Of a stretch of DNA of 64,000 nt, positions 7,488 through 17,734 are shown one piece after another (within the stretch, counting starts at the first letter, position 1; every line of letters begins with the position of its first letter). The notes under the pieces are model-generated. The model worked only from the letters and a program-made list of their open reading frames with translations. It made no database searches and was not told the DNA's origin. A program made the translations under genes and the position numbers. Origin of the DNA: Pseudomonadota bacterium (GTDB lineage: Bacteria > Pseudomonadota > Alphaproteobacteria > Rhodospirillales > Magnetospirillaceae); contig JAJXUO010000011.1 of the NCBI GenBank assembly GCA_021782815.1, positions 1 through 64,000 on the forward strand, written 5' to 3'.

Positions 7488-9059
7488 TTACCCCGATTCA
7501 TTATGGCCCTGCGCAGCAGGGACGGACAGCCCCAATTTCCCCAAAGCGTTGCGGAAGGTTTCGGATTTGCTGCCCGAACTGTCCTGGCGCATCCAGGTGA
7601 CGGGGCCGGGGCCGGCGGCCAGCTGCTTTTCCAGCACGCTCAAGGTGGCATCGGAGGCATTGCGTTTGCGGCCCTGGATGCGGGCCCGCATCACTTCGGG
7701 CGCCGCCTCCAGCCACAGGCCGTCGAACGAAACGCCGGCGGCCCGGGCCGCCGCCTCGATCCCCGCCCGCTGCGCCGGTTGGGCGAAGACGGCGTCGGCC
7801 ACCACCGCCTGGCCCGCCGCCAGCGCCCGCCCGGCCAGGGCCGCCTGTTCGGCATAGGTGCGTGCGCTCATCTCGGCGCTATAGCCTTCGGGCGGCAGCC
7901 GCGTCAGCGCCTCCACCCCGGCCAGCCGCTTGCGGATCACGTCGGTGCGCAGCACCACCGCCCCCGGCGCCGCGCCCAGCAGCGGCGCCAGATCCCGGGC
8001 CAGACGGCTTTTGCCGCAGCCGGAAAAGCCGCCCACCGCCAGCAGGCGGGGCGGCGCCGGCGCGAGAAAGCCTTCGGCCAGGGCGAAATACTCCCGCGCC
8101 CGCGCCCGCAGGGCCTGGGCGCCATCGCCCGCCCCCCGCGCCATCTGCGCCGCGACATGGGCGCGGATGGCGGCGCGCATCGACAGCATCAGCGGCAAGG
8201 CAGCCAGCCCCTCCACATCGGGGCGGCACTCCAGATAACGGTTGAAGATCAAGCTGGCCAGCTCGCGCAGCCCCCGCGCCCACAGATCCATGAGCAGGAA
8301 GGCCAGATCGTAAAGCACGTCGATACAGGCGAAATCGTCGTTGAACTCGATGGCGTCGAACAGCAGCGGGCGCCCCTCGAAGCGGCAGATGTTTCCCAGA
8401 TGCAGATCCCCGTGGCACTGGCGCACCAGCCCCTGATCGCGGCGGCGGTCGAGCAGCGCCGCCTGGGTCGCCAGGACGGCGCGGCTCTTCGCCGTCAACG
8501 CCTCGGCGGCGGCGCGATCGAAGGTGCCCTCGGCGGCGTGATCGAGGAAGCAGGCGTGGTTGGTCTCCAGGGTATGGGCCAGACCCGCCGCGCCGCCCCA
8601 GCCGGGGCGCGGCGGCGCCGCCTCGTGGAAAGCGGCGATGGTCTCGGCCAGGGCCTCGGCCTCCTCGCGCGGGATGGCGCCGGCCGGGGCCAGGCGGTCG
8701 AACAGCCCCTCCTGGTCGAAGCGGCGCATCACCACCAGCCAGTCCACCACCGCGCCCGTGCCGCCGAGGCCAAGGCGGCCATCGGCGCCGCGGCGCACCG
8801 CCTCCACCCCGAGATAAAGGCCCGGCGCGGTGCGGCGGTTCACCGCCAGTTCGGCCCGGCAGGCCGCCTCGCGCGCCGCCAGGGTGGAGAAATCGAGAAA
8901 AGGCAGACGCACCGCCCGTTTCAGCTTGTAGGCCCGATCGCCCACCAGGAACAGCGCCGAGATATGGGTATCGATGCGCTGCACCGGGTCAACGGCGCCG
9001 AAGGCCGCCGGATCGGAGAGACAGGCGATGATCTCGTCCTGGGCGGCGGGCGCGGCCAT
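7488..9059 (-). CDS. Fusion of aminoglycoside-phosphotransferase-like and P-loop kinase domains
   Basis: 523-aa two-domain protein. Residues ~25-320 form a protein-kinase-like APH fold with the catalytic loop CHGDLHLGN (215-223) and the metal-binding FDAIEFND (234-241). Residues ~338-510 form a P-loop kinase with Walker A GGFSGCGKS (343-351). This fused architecture is a known bacterial family usually labelled aminoglycoside phosphotransferase/ATPase; its physiological substrate is not established, and an antibiotic-resistance role should not be assumed. It ends 54 bases before the usp start and begins right after the CDF transporter stop, suggesting cotranscription. Confidence 0.85.
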   Translation of the reverse strand: MAAPAAQDEIIACLSDPAAFGAVDPVQRIDTHISALFLVGDRAYKLKRAVRLPFLDFSTLAAREAACRAELAVNRRTAPGLYLGVEAVRRGADGRLGLGGTGAVVDWLVVMRRFDQEGLFDRLAPAGAIPREEAEALAETIAAFHEAAPPRPGWGGAAGLAHTLETNHACFLDHAAEGTFDRAAAEALTAKSRAVLATQAALLDRRRDQGLVRQCHGDLHLGNICRFEGRPLLFDAIEFNDDFACIDVLYDLAFLLMDLWARGLRELASLIFNRYLECRPDVEGLAALPLMLSMRAAIRAHVAAQMARGAGDGAQALRARAREYFALAEGFLAPAPPRLLAVGGFSGCGKSRLARDLAPLLGAAPGAVVLRTDVIRKRLAGVEALTRLPPEGYSAEMSARTYAEQAALAGRALAAGQAVVADAVFAQPAQRAGIEAAARAAGVSFDGLWLEAAPEVMRARIQGRKRNASDATLSVLEKQLAAGPGPVTWMRQDSSGSKSETFRNALGKLGLSVPAAQGHNESG

Positions 9060-9062
9060 GGC

Positions 9063-9983
9063 TTACTCCTCGTCGAAATCCTTGCGCGGTTCCACCAGGC
9101 CGTCGGGATCCTGATGAATGATGATGTCGGCGCGGGGAAAGGCGGCGCGGATCTCGGCTTCCACGGCATCGCTGATGTCGTGGGCGCGGCGCAGCGACAT
9201 TTCGCCGTCCAGCACCAGATGCAGCTGGATGAAATCGGCCTGCCCGGCCGAGCGGGTGCGCAGATCGTGCATGTTGCGCACCAGGGGATGGGCCTCGCAG
9301 ATGGCCTTGATGCGGGTGCGATCCTCGGGCGCGAACTCGCGGTCCATCAACAGGTTGAAGGACCCCCAGGCCAGTTTCCCCGCCCCCCACAGGATATAGA
9401 CGGCGATGCCCATGGCGAACAGCGGATCGATGAAGGTCCAGCCCAGATGGGCGCTCAGCAGCAGCGAGACGATCACCCCGGCGTTCATCATCAGATCGGA
9501 GGCGTAATGCAGGCGGTCGGCGGTGATGGCCACCGATTTGGTGCGGGCGATCACCCGCTTCTGGTAGGTGACCAGGGCCAGGGTCAGCACCATGGACAGC
9601 CCCATCACCGCGATGCCGCCGACGCCGTGGGTCACCGGCTGCGGCTCCCACAGGCGTTGCGCCGCCTCGCCGATCAGCAGCAGCCCCGAACCGCCGATGA
9701 AGGCCGATTGCGCCAGCCCGGCCAGCGGTTCGGCCTTGCCGTGGCCGAAGCGGTGTTCGGCGTCGGCCGGCGACAGGGCATGATGCACCGCCAGCAGATT
9801 GACCAGCGAGGCGATGCTGTCGAGGGTGGAATCGATCAAGGTCGAGAGCAGCGCCACCGAGCCGGTGCCCAGCCACGCCGTCAGTTTGGCCACGATCAGG
9901 ATCAGCCCCACCGCCACCGCGAACACGGTGGCGCGGCGCATCATGCGCCCGGCCTTTTCCTTTTCGGCGAAATCGTCGCTCAT
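9063..9983 (-). CDS. Cation diffusion facilitator family metal exporter (FieF-like)
   Basis: 306-aa inner-membrane transporter with six predicted membrane helices and a cytoplasmic C-terminal domain. In the numbering from the alternative start at 9998, the transport site shows D56 and D60 (DSTLD) in helix 2 and H164 and D168 (HYASD) in helix 5. This DDHD set is that of FieF/YiiP-type Zn/Fe antiporters. The C-terminal ferredoxin-like domain has His and Asp residues (HLVLDGEMSLRRAHDI). ATG 9983 has GGAGGGG upstream. It lies directly downstream of pdxH and slightly upstream of the APH-kinase fusion gene, probably in one operon. Confidence 0.92.
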   Translation of the reverse strand: MSDDFAEKEKAGRMMRRATVFAVAVGLILIVAKLTAWLGTGSVALLSTLIDSTLDSIASLVNLLAVHHALSPADAEHRFGHGKAEPLAGLAQSAFIGGSGLLLIGEAAQRLWEPQPVTHGVGGIAVMGLSMVLTLALVTYQKRVIARTKSVAITADRLHYASDLMMNAGVIVSLLLSAHLGWTFIDPLFAMGIAVYILWGAGKLAWGSFNLLMDREFAPEDRTRIKAICEAHPLVRNMHDLRTRSAGQADFIQLHLVLDGEMSLRRAHDISDAVEAEIRAAFPRADIIIHQDPDGLVEPRKDFDEE

Positions 9984-9994
9984 GTCCCCTCCGC

Positions 9995-10582
<588 letters not shown>

Positions 10583-10790
10583 TGCAAATCGCTCTTAATA
10601 TCTTGGAAAATCAGCTTATTACCGACTTTAAGAGCCATTACATAGTCTGGCCGATGTCGAAAGCAAATGGGCAATCGCATGACAAAATTCGCGACACCGG
10701 CCACGGCGACGCTGGAAAGTCACGCCGGAACACTTTATTCCTTTGTAATTCAGAGCCTTGCCGTTCCAAATTCCATCGAAGGTTTTTTCC

Positions 10791-11723
10791 GTGGCGGATG
10801 ATCCCTACAAGATCCTGGGCGTTGCGCGCGACGCCACCCCCGAACAGCTTAAAAGCAGCTACCGCAAGCTGGCGCGCACCCTGCATCCCGACGTCAATCC
10901 CGGCAACGCCGCCGCCGAGGAGAAATTCAAGAAGGTCACCGCCGCCTACGACCTGTTGAGCGACGCCGCCAAGCGCGCCCGCTTCGATGCCGGCGAGATC
11001 GACGGCCAGGGCAACGAGAAACGCGGCCCGCGCCGCAATCACGGCGGCTACAACAACAAGGGCCAGGGCTTCGGCGGATTCGGCGGTTTCGGCAATGCCG
11101 ACGACATTTTCGCCGAAATGATGCGCCGTCGCGACAAGGGCCGGGCCCGCAGCGGCGGCAAGGCCTGGTTCGAGGAAGAGGACGAGCCGGGGCGCAAGGG
11201 CGCCGACGCGCAATATTCCCTGAAGGTGCCCTTTACCGAGGCCGCCCTCGGCACCACCAAGCGCATCACCCTGCCCACCGGCAAGAGCCTGAACGTGAAG
11301 GTGCCCCCCGGCACCCGCGACGGCACCCATCTGCGCCTGAAAGGCCAGGGCCATGCCGGACAGGGCGACGGCCCGGCCGGCGACGCCCTGATCGAGATCA
11401 AGGTGGAGCCCCACCCCTATTTCAGCCGCGAGGACAACGATATCCTCGTCGCCCTGCCGCTGACCCTGGCCGAGGCGGCGCTGGGGGCCAAGGTGACGGT
11501 GCCCACCATCGACGGCAAGGTGGCCCTGACGATCCCGGCCGGGGCGCAGGGCGGCACGGTGATGCGCCTCAAGGGCAAGGGCGTGCCCCACGGCAAGGAG
11601 CGCGGCGATCAGCTGGTGACCCTGAAGATCGCCCTGCCCGAGAAGATCGACGCCGAGCTGGAAGGCTTTTTGCGCGGCTGGGCCGCCAAACACCCCTATA
11701 ATCCGCGCAAGGGCATGGAGTAA
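10791..11723 (+). CDS. DnaJ C-terminal domain protein (CbpA-type co-chaperone)
   Basis: 310-aa class B J-protein that would stimulate DnaK. The J-domain has HPD at residues 32-34, followed by a Gly-rich linker with GFGGFGGFG and an acidic segment, then two beta-sandwich substrate-binding domains (VPPGTRDGTHLRLKGQG and VPTIDGKVALTIPAG). There is no Cys-rich zinc finger, so it is not the housekeeping DnaJ. The GTG at 10791 is chosen because GAAGG lies upstream and the J-domain begins at once; a TTG at 10758 would add 11 residues. The 3' end overlaps the convergent YihY gene by 28 bp. Confidence 0.9.
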   Translation: MADDPYKILGVARDATPEQLKSSYRKLARTLHPDVNPGNAAAEEKFKKVTAAYDLLSDAAKRARFDAGEIDGQGNEKRGPRRNHGGYNNKGQGFGGFGGFGNADDIFAEMMRRRDKGRARSGGKAWFEEEDEPGRKGADAQYSLKVPFTEAALGTTKRITLPTGKSLNVKVPPGTRDGTHLRLKGQGHAGQGDGPAGDALIEIKVEPHPYFSREDNDILVALPLTLAEAALGAKVTVPTIDGKVALTIPAGAQGGTVMRLKGKGVPHGKERGDQLVTLKIALPEKIDAELEGFLRGWAAKHPYNPRKGME

Positions 11724-12919
11724 TCCTCCAGAACCTCCGCCAGCGACAGATCAAGGGCCTCGGCCTGCGCCGCCGCCGCCCGGCCGAGGCGGTCGGCCAG
11801 CAGCCCGGATCCGACCCCCTCCGGGCCGAGGCCGAGATCGAGATGGGCCACCAGATCGGCCAAACGCACCCGGCCCAGATCGCGCACCAGCACATAGCGT
11901 CCCGCCGCCGTGCGCGCCAGATAGCCCCGCGCCAGCAGCCGGGTCAGCACCTCGAACAACGCCGCCTCGCCGGCGCCGGTGCCCTCCAGCAGGGCGGGGC
12001 GCCCCAGCCCGGCGGCGCCGACGCGGGCATCGGCGCGCAGCAGGGCCAGCAGGGCCAGGGCCAGATCCAAACGCCGCCGGGGCGATAACGGACCATCATC
12101 CTCGGGCCGCGCCTGCCGCCATTCCGGCAGCGCCGCCGTCAGTTCGGCCCCGAACAACACCACCACCCAACTGAGATAGGTCCAGAACAGAAAGATCGGC
12201 ACCGCCGCCATGGCGCCGTAAACATTGCGGTATACATGGGCCCGGGCGATATAAACGCCGAAGGCCAGCCTGAGCAGGGTAAAGGCCAGACCGGCGGCGA
12301 TGCCGCCGGCCAGGGCGTCGAGCACCGCCACCCGGCGGTTGGGCACGGCCAGATAGAGCAGGGCGAAGGCCAGCATCAGCAGCAGCAGGGGCAGAAGGGC
12401 GGCGCCAAGACGCACCAGGGCGGCCAGCCCGGCATGTTCGGCCCAGTCCTGCAGCGGCAGCAGCCAGACCGACAGGGAAACGCTCACCCCCACCAGCAGC
12501 GGCCCCAGGGTCAGCGCCGTCCAGTAGACCAGCAGCCGCGACAACCGCGGCCGCGCCGTCACCACCCGGAAAATGCCGTTCAGCGCGCTTTCGATGGTCA
12601 TCAGCAGGGTGACGGCGGTCACCGCCAGCCCGACCACCCCCACCGCCGTCAGCCGCCCGGCATTGGCCACGAAAATGGCGATATGGCGATCCACCTGCTC
12701 GCCCACCTCGGGCACGAAATTGTGGAACACCAGGCTTTCCAGCTGGCCGCGCACGCCGTCGAACACCGGAAAGGCCGCCAGCATGGCCAGGGCGATGGCC
12801 AGCAGCGGCACCAGCGACAGCAACGTGGCGTAACTCAACGACGAGGCGCGATCAAGAGCGCGGTCGGCCTTGAAACGCCGCCCGACATAAAGCCCCAGAT
12901 CCAGCCAGCGTTTATCCAT
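11696..12919 (-). CDS. YihY/virulence factor BrkB family membrane protein
   Basis: 407-aa inner-membrane protein with about six helices in residues ~25-270 (first LLSLVPLLAIALAMLAAFPVF; last FLFWTYLSWVVVLFGAELTAAL, the conserved YihY end). The extra ~130-residue cytoplasmic tail resembles a winged-helix segment (LFEVLTRLLARGYLARTAAGRYVLVRDL), seen in many alphaproteobacterial members. It was once called RNase BN by mistake; no enzymatic role is supported. It overlaps the convergent DnaJ-like gene and is followed upstream by a 500-bp non-coding region. Confidence 0.9.
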   Translation of the reverse strand: MDKRWLDLGLYVGRRFKADRALDRASSLSYATLLSLVPLLAIALAMLAAFPVFDGVRGQLESLVFHNFVPEVGEQVDRHIAIFVANAGRLTAVGVVGLAVTAVTLLMTIESALNGIFRVVTARPRLSRLLVYWTALTLGPLLVGVSVSLSVWLLPLQDWAEHAGLAALVRLGAALLPLLLLMLAFALLYLAVPNRRVAVLDALAGGIAAGLAFTLLRLAFGVYIARAHVYRNVYGAMAAVPIFLFWTYLSWVVVLFGAELTAALPEWRQARPEDDGPLSPRRRLDLALALLALLRADARVGAAGLGRPALLEGTGAGEAALFEVLTRLLARGYLARTAAGRYVLVRDLGRVRLADLVAHLDLGLGPEGVGSGLLADRLGRAAAAQAEALDLSLAEVLEDYSMPLRGL

Positions 12920-12940
12920 GGGTGAGTGTCTTTTTGTTAG

Positions 12941-13258
12941 TCCCTCAGGCGCCGGGCGCTGGCGTGCCGCCAGCTTGGCTTGTCCTCGCTAATGCCTGCG
13001 CTGGCGCTGTCCGCCTTCGGCGTTCGTCTGCGACTCCCGGCAACGCTCCGGCGCGCGAGAAAGCGCTAGTCAGCCGCATAAAGCGGCTTCCAAATTCTGT
13101 CCCTCAGGCGCCGGGCGCTGGCGTGCCGCCAGCTTGGCTTGTCCTCACTAATGCCTGCGCTGGCGCTGTCCGCCTTCGGCGTTCGTCTGCGACTCCCGGC
13201 AACGCTCCGGCGCGCTCAATGCGCTAGTCAGCCGCATGCGCGGCTTCCAAATTTATGC
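12941..13258. repeat. Tandem 159-bp repeat, two copies plus degenerate remnant
   Basis: The unit at 12941-13099 is repeated at 13100-13258 with few differences; each begins TCCCTCAGGCGCCGGGCGCTGG. The repeats diverge mainly in a short segment before CAGCCGC and in the junction. A partial third start (CTCTCGGGCGCCAGCG, then CTCTCAGGCGCCAGAG) follows at 13258-13300. Period 159 is a multiple of 3, so an open frame of repeated 53 residues runs through it, but this has no ribosome-binding site and no family resemblance. It fills most of the 512-bp gap (12920-13431) between the divergent yihY and sppA genes. Confidence 0.85.
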
Positions 13259-13431
13259 CTCTCGGGCGCCAGCGTGTCCCTCTCAGGCGCCAGAGAGCCC
13301 CCCTTTATAACGCCGCCAGCCCGCGCCGCATGTTGCATTTTTGCGGCGAACGATTGACCCCTCGCCCATCGCGCCCCATAACCATAACGCACTATCCGTC
13401 GCCCACACCTCAAGAGAGGGGGAGCCTGATC

Positions 13432-15198
13432 ATGCGGCTGTTCGGTCGCGTCGCCCTGATTGTTCTGGCCGTTGTCGGCTCACTCACCCTGCTGCTGGCC
13501 GTCGCCATCGGTCTGTGGACCGCGCGCCAGGAGGCGCCGCCCCTGCCCGCCCATATGGTGCTGAGCCTCGATCTCAATCATGGTCTGGCCGAAACCCGGC
13601 CCGACTCGCCGTTGGCCCGCCTGCAGAACGACGACGCCCCCACCGTGCTCGAAGTGGTGCGCGCCCTCGACCGCGCCGCCGACGATCCCCGGGTCGGCGG
13701 CCTGCTGGCCCGGCTCGACGGCGCCCGCATCGGCATGGCCCAGGCCCAGGAGCTGCGCGCCGCCGTGGCCCGCTTCCGCGCCAGCGGCAAGCGCACCCTG
13801 TTCTATAGCAGCGGCCTCGGCGAGGGCAGCGCCGCCACCATCGGCTATTATCTGGCCAGCGCCTTCCAGCAGGTGTGGCTGCAGCCCTCGGGCGATCTCG
13901 GCATCACCGGCTTCATGGCGGAAAGCCCCTTCCTCAAGGGCCTGTTCGACAAGCTGGGCATTACCGCGCAGTTCGGCGCCCGCTGGGAATATAAATCGGC
14001 CATCGAGATCTTCACCCGCGACGGCATGAGCAAGGCCAATCAGGACTCCTTAAGCCGCCTGGTGCGGGGTTGGACCGGCCAGATCGTCGCCGCCGTGGCC
14101 CATGACCGCGGCCTCACCCCCGATCAGGTGCGTCAGGATATCGACCAGGCGCCCCTGATGGCCGACGAGGCCCTGAAGGACAAGCTGGTGGACAAACTGG
14201 CCTACTGGGACGAGGTGCAGAAAAGCCTGCTGCCCCTGGGCCAGAAATTCGTGGCCGTCGACGATTACGCCGCCCGCCTGAAGGACGAGCCCAACGCCGT
14301 CAAGGTGGCCCTGATCATGGGGGTGGGCACGGTGCAGCGCGACGGCGGCGAGGCCCTGTCCGACGGACCGGTCTTCTCCGCCCGGCGCCTGGTCAAGGCG
14401 TTCGAGGACGCCGCCAAGGATCCCAAGGTCAAGGCCATCCTGTTCCGTATCGACAGCCCCGGCGGCTCCTATCCCGCCGCCGACGCGGTGTGGCGCGCCG
14501 TCGGCCAGGCCCGCGCCGCCGGCAAGCCGGTGGTGGTGTCCATGGGCGATGTCGCCGCCTCGGGCGGCTATTTCGCCGCCCTGCCCGCCGACCGCATTTT
14601 CGCCGATCCCGGCACCATCACCGGCTCCATCGGCGTCTTCAGCGGCAAGTTCGTCGCCGCCGACCTGTGGAAGAAGGTGGGGGTGAGCTGGGGCGAGGTG
14701 CCGGGCGGCGCCAATGCCGGCATGTGGAGCAGCAACCAGACCTTCTCGCCCGCCGCCTGGGCCCGGCTCAACGTCATGCTCGACCATGTCTACGCCGATT
14801 TCACCGGCAAAGCCGAACAGGCCCGCCATATCGCCCCCACCGCCATGGACGCCCTGGCCCGCGGCCGCATCTGGACCGGCGCCGACGCCGCCCAGCGCCA
14901 TCTGGTGGACGGTGTCGGCGGCTATGACGCCGCCTGGGCGGCGATCCGCGACCTGGTGCATGTGCCCAGCCAGATGCCCCTGGCCCTGGAGCCCTTCCCC
15001 CGGCCGCGCGATCCCATGGAGGAACTGCTGGACATCCTGCGCACCGGCCACGTCCCCGACGACATGGCCGCCTCGCTGGCCGCCGGCAGCCGCACCGCCG
15101 TCCTGCTGGAGCGCCTGCAGCGCCTGACCGCGCCGCTGACGGCGCTGATGGCCGATCCGGCCCCGCAAACCCGCATGCCGCCGCTGGCGGTGCACTAA
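13432..15198 (+). CDS. sppA: Signal peptide peptidase SppA, 67K type
   Basis: 588-aa membrane-anchored serine protease that degrades cleaved signal peptides. One N-terminal membrane helix spans residues ~7-28. Two tandem S49 domains follow: the catalytic Lys is K188 (WEYKSAIE) in the first and the catalytic Ser is S377 (DVAASGGY) in the second, as in E. coli SppA. ATG 13432 is preceded by AGAGGGGGAG. The first gene of a plus-strand run with cysQ (18 bp to its first possible start), purT and the ArsC-like gene. Confidence 0.94.
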   Translation: MRLFGRVALIVLAVVGSLTLLLAVAIGLWTARQEAPPLPAHMVLSLDLNHGLAETRPDSPLARLQNDDAPTVLEVVRALDRAADDPRVGGLLARLDGARIGMAQAQELRAAVARFRASGKRTLFYSSGLGEGSAATIGYYLASAFQQVWLQPSGDLGITGFMAESPFLKGLFDKLGITAQFGARWEYKSAIEIFTRDGMSKANQDSLSRLVRGWTGQIVAAVAHDRGLTPDQVRQDIDQAPLMADEALKDKLVDKLAYWDEVQKSLLPLGQKFVAVDDYAARLKDEPNAVKVALIMGVGTVQRDGGEALSDGPVFSARRLVKAFEDAAKDPKVKAILFRIDSPGGSYPAADAVWRAVGQARAAGKPVVVSMGDVAASGGYFAALPADRIFADPGTITGSIGVFSGKFVAADLWKKVGVSWGEVPGGANAGMWSSNQTFSPAAWARLNVMLDHVYADFTGKAEQARHIAPTAMDALARGRIWTGADAAQRHLVDGVGGYDAAWAAIRDLVHVPSQMPLALEPFPRPRDPMEELLDILRTGHVPDDMAASLAAGSRTAVLLERLQRLTAPLTALMADPAPQTRMPPLAVH

Positions 15199-15228
15199 CC
15201 CGAAGCCTTTAAGGAAGTGTCCGTCATC

Positions 15229-16026
15229 GTGACCGATTATGCCGCATTGCTGCCCGCCCTGGGGCTCCTGGCCCGCAAGGCCGGGGCCGCCATTCTCGAG
15301 GTCTACCGCTCCGATTTCGAAGTGCGGAACAAGGAGGACGCCTCGCCGGTGACCGAGGCCGATCTCAAGGCCGAGGCCATCATTCTGGCCGGTCTGGCCG
15401 CCCTCACCCCCGACATCCCGGTGGTCTCCGAGGAGGCCGCCGCCGCCGGGGCCCGTTTCGACGTGTCGCAGGGGCGCTTCTGGCTGGTGGACCCCCTGGA
15501 CGGCACCAAGGAATTCGTGGCGAAGAACGGCGAGTTCACCGTCAATATCGGCCTGATCGACAACGGCGTGCCGGTGGTGGGCGCCCTGTTCGCCCCGGTG
15601 CCCGACCGCCTGTTCCTGGCCGCTCCCGGCCGGGCCACGGTGGAAGACCGGGGGGCGCCGCCGCGCCCCATCTCCGTGCGTCCGCGGCCCGAGGCCGGGA
15701 TGGTGGTGCTGTCCAGCCGCTCGCACCGCGATTCTGAACGCTTCGACACCTTCATCGCGCCGCTGCCGGTGGCCGAACTGCGCCACTCGGGCAGCTCGCT
15801 GAAATTCGCCCTGGTGGCGGCGGGCGAGGCCGATCTCTATCCCCGCTTCGGCCGGACCATGGAATGGGACACCGCCGCCGGCCACGCCATCCTGCGGGCG
15901 GCGGGCGGGTGCATGACCCTGCCCGACGGCAGCCCCCTGCTTTACGGCAAGGACGGCTTCCTGAACCCGCCGGTGGTGGCCTGGGGCGCGCCGCAGCCCT
16001 GCCGCATCCTGCAAGACGCGGAATAA
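15229..16026 (+). CDS. cysQ: 3'(2'),5'-bisphosphate nucleotidase
   Basis: 265-aa inositol-monophosphatase-fold enzyme. It converts 3'-phosphoadenosine 5'-phosphate (from sulfate assimilation and ACP priming) to AMP, using Mg2+ and usually inhibited by Li+. The metal-site motifs are SEEAA, DPLDGTKEF and, near the C-terminus, WDTAAGHAIL. The GTG at 15229 is 13 bases after AAGGA; a GTG at 15217 would sit only one base from it. It lies downstream of sppA and upstream of purT. Confidence 0.92.
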   Translation: MTDYAALLPALGLLARKAGAAILEVYRSDFEVRNKEDASPVTEADLKAEAIILAGLAALTPDIPVVSEEAAAAGARFDVSQGRFWLVDPLDGTKEFVAKNGEFTVNIGLIDNGVPVVGALFAPVPDRLFLAAPGRATVEDRGAPPRPISVRPRPEAGMVVLSSRSHRDSERFDTFIAPLPVAELRHSGSSLKFALVAAGEADLYPRFGRTMEWDTAAGHAILRAAGGCMTLPDGSPLLYGKDGFLNPPVVAWGAPQPCRILQDAE

Positions 16027-16080
16027 CCCCGACCAACCCGATCCCGGGCACGGGATCCTTAAGACAAGAGAGAACCGGCC

Positions 16081-17262
16081 ATGGCCGCCATTGCGAAGAT
16101 TTTGCTGCTGGGCTCGGGCGAACTGGGCCGGGAGTTCGTGATTTCCGCCAAGCGCCTCGGCGCCCATGTCGTCGCCTGCGATTCCTACGCCGGCGCGCCG
16201 GCCATGCAGGTGGCCGACGAGGCCGAGGTCTTTTCCATGCTCGATGCCGCCGCCCTGGGCGCCGCCATCGACAAGCACCGCCCCGACTATATCGTGCCCG
16301 AAATCGAGGCCATCCGCACCGAGGTGCTGCAGGACTACGAGGCCCGGGGCTTTTGCGTGGTGCCCTCGGCCCGGGCCACCCTGATGACCATGAACCGCGA
16401 CCGCATCCGCGAGGTGGCCGCCGCCGAACTGGGCCTGCCCACCTCGCGCTACCGCTATGCCGAAAGCCTGGAGGAGATGCGGGCCGCCGTCGAGGCCATC
16501 GGCCTGCCCGCCGTGGTCAAGCCGGTGATGTCCTCCTCGGGCAAGGGCCAGAGCGTGGTGCGCGACGCCGCCGGCGTGGCCGCCGCCTGGGACTATGCCG
16601 TGGCCGGCATGCGCGGCGACCGCCGCCGCGTCATCGTCGAGGCCTTCATCCCCTTCGATTACGAGATCACCCTGCTGACCATCCGCACCCGCGACGGCGT
16701 GCTGTTCTGCGATCCCATCGGTCATCGCCAGGAACGCGGCGACTACCAGGAAAGCTGGCAGCCGGCGGCCATGTCGGCGGCGGCGGTGGCCGAGGCCCGG
16801 CGCCAGGCCAAGGCCGTGGTGGACAATCTGGGCGGGTACGGCCTGTTCGGGGTGGAATTCTTCGTCCAGGGCGAGGAGGTGATCTTCTCGGAACTGTCGC
16901 CGCGCCCGCACGATACCGGCATGGTGACGCTGATTTCGCAGAACCTCACCGAGTTCGATCTGCATGCCCGCGCCGTGCTGGGCCTGCCCATTCCCACCCT
17001 GACCCAGTTGGGCGCCGCCGCCTCGGCGGTGATCCTGGCCGAACACGACGCCGACGATTTCTCGGTGGCCGGACTCGAGGCCGCGCTGCGCCCGGCCCGG
17101 CCCGGGGTGGAGATCGATGTGCGCATCTTCAATAAACCCACCACCCGGCCCTACCGCCGCATGGGGGTGGCCCTGGCCCTGGCCCGCGCCGGCGACACCG
17201 ACACCGCCCGCGAGGCGGCGCGCGACGCCGCCGCCAAGGTGACCCTGAGCTACGCGCCATGA
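16081..17262 (+). CDS. purT: Formate-dependent phosphoribosylglycinamide formyltransferase
   Basis: 393-aa ATP-grasp enzyme of purine biosynthesis. It makes formyl-GAR from GAR, formate and ATP. The N-terminal [12 protein letters not shown] and the central [11 protein letters not shown] phosphate loop match PurT. The metal/substrate segment [25 protein letters not shown] is family-typical. Length equals E. coli PurT (392 aa). The next gene overlaps it by 4 bp (ATGA), so the two are translationally coupled. Confidence 0.97.
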   Translation: MAAIAKILLLGSGELGREFVISAKRLGAHVVACDSYAGAPAMQVADEAEVFSMLDAAALGAAIDKHRPDYIVPEIEAIRTEVLQDYEARGFCVVPSARATLMTMNRDRIREVAAAELGLPTSRYRYAESLEEMRAAVEAIGLPAVVKPVMSSSGKGQSVVRDAAGVAAAWDYAVAGMRGDRRRVIVEAFIPFDYEITLLTIRTRDGVLFCDPIGHRQERGDYQESWQPAAMSAAAVAEARRQAKAVVDNLGGYGLFGVEFFVQGEEVIFSELSPRPHDTGMVTLISQNLTEFDLHARAVLGLPIPTLTQLGAAASAVILAEHDADDFSVAGLEAALRPARPGVEIDVRIFNKPTTRPYRRMGVALALARAGDTDTAREAARDAAAKVTLSYAP

Positions 17263-17609
17263 GCCTCGTCCTTTACGGCATCCCCGCCTGCGATACCATG
17301 AAGAAGGCCCGCGCCTGGCTGGACGGGCACGGCGTGGCCTATCGCTTTCACGATACCCGCAAGGACGGCCTGACCCGCGCCGACCTGGAACGCTGGTGCG
17401 CCGCCCTGGGCTGGGAGACGGTGCTGAACCGCTCGGGCACCACCTTCCGCAAACTGCCCGAGGCTGACCGCGCCAATCTCGACAGCGCGCGCGCCATCAC
17501 CCTGATGCTGACCCAGCCCGCCATGATCAAACGCCCCCTGCTGGAAGGCCCCGGCCTGCTGGAAGCCGGCTTCAAGCCCGACCGCTACGCCCGCCTGCTG
17601 CAAGGCTGA
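17259..17609 (+). CDS. ArsC/Spx family protein (YffB-like)
   Basis: 116-aa thioredoxin-fold protein of the arsenate-reductase-like group. It starts [19 protein letters not shown]; the single N-terminal Cys11-type position is in ACDT. There is no second CxxC cysteine. The C-terminal MIKRPLLEG and VGF-like turn are typical. It lacks the arsenic-operon context, so arsenate reduction is unlikely; YffB relatives may use glutathione. It overlaps purT by 4 bp. Confidence 0.88.
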   Translation: MSLVLYGIPACDTMKKARAWLDGHGVAYRFHDTRKDGLTRADLERWCAALGWETVLNRSGTTFRKLPEADRANLDSARAITLMLTQPAMIKRPLLEGPGLLEAGFKPDRYARLLQG

Positions 17610-17682
17610 GGGCGCCCCCCCGGGCGTGCGGACACCAAACCGTTTGTAGTCAGACTCCGCCGTCCGGCCTATCATGGCCGCA

Positions 17683-17705
17683 CCCTCCGGGATCTTTCCG
17701 GAGGG
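17683..17705 (+). other. Leader hairpin before the MFS gene
   Basis: CCCTCCGG (17683-17690) pairs with CCGGAGGG (17698-17705), eight pairs around a GATCTTT loop, 30 bases before the MFS start. It may be the end of the preceding operon or part of the MFS leader; no U-run follows. Confidence 0.4.
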
Positions 17706-17734
17706 CCGAAATAAGATCAAGGGGGAGACGGTCC

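Noticed and set aside
7488-9059. Aminoglycoside-resistance gene
   Set aside because: The fused P-loop kinase and chromosomal neighbours match a family of unknown physiological role, not a resistance cassette.
12922-13227. 101-aa frame with a repeated 53-residue block
   Set aside because: It comes from the tandem repeat; no ribosome-binding site, and no protein-like features.
14050-17046. 998-aa open frame on the minus strand
   Set aside because: Shadow of sppA, cysQ and purT, with the same biased composition.
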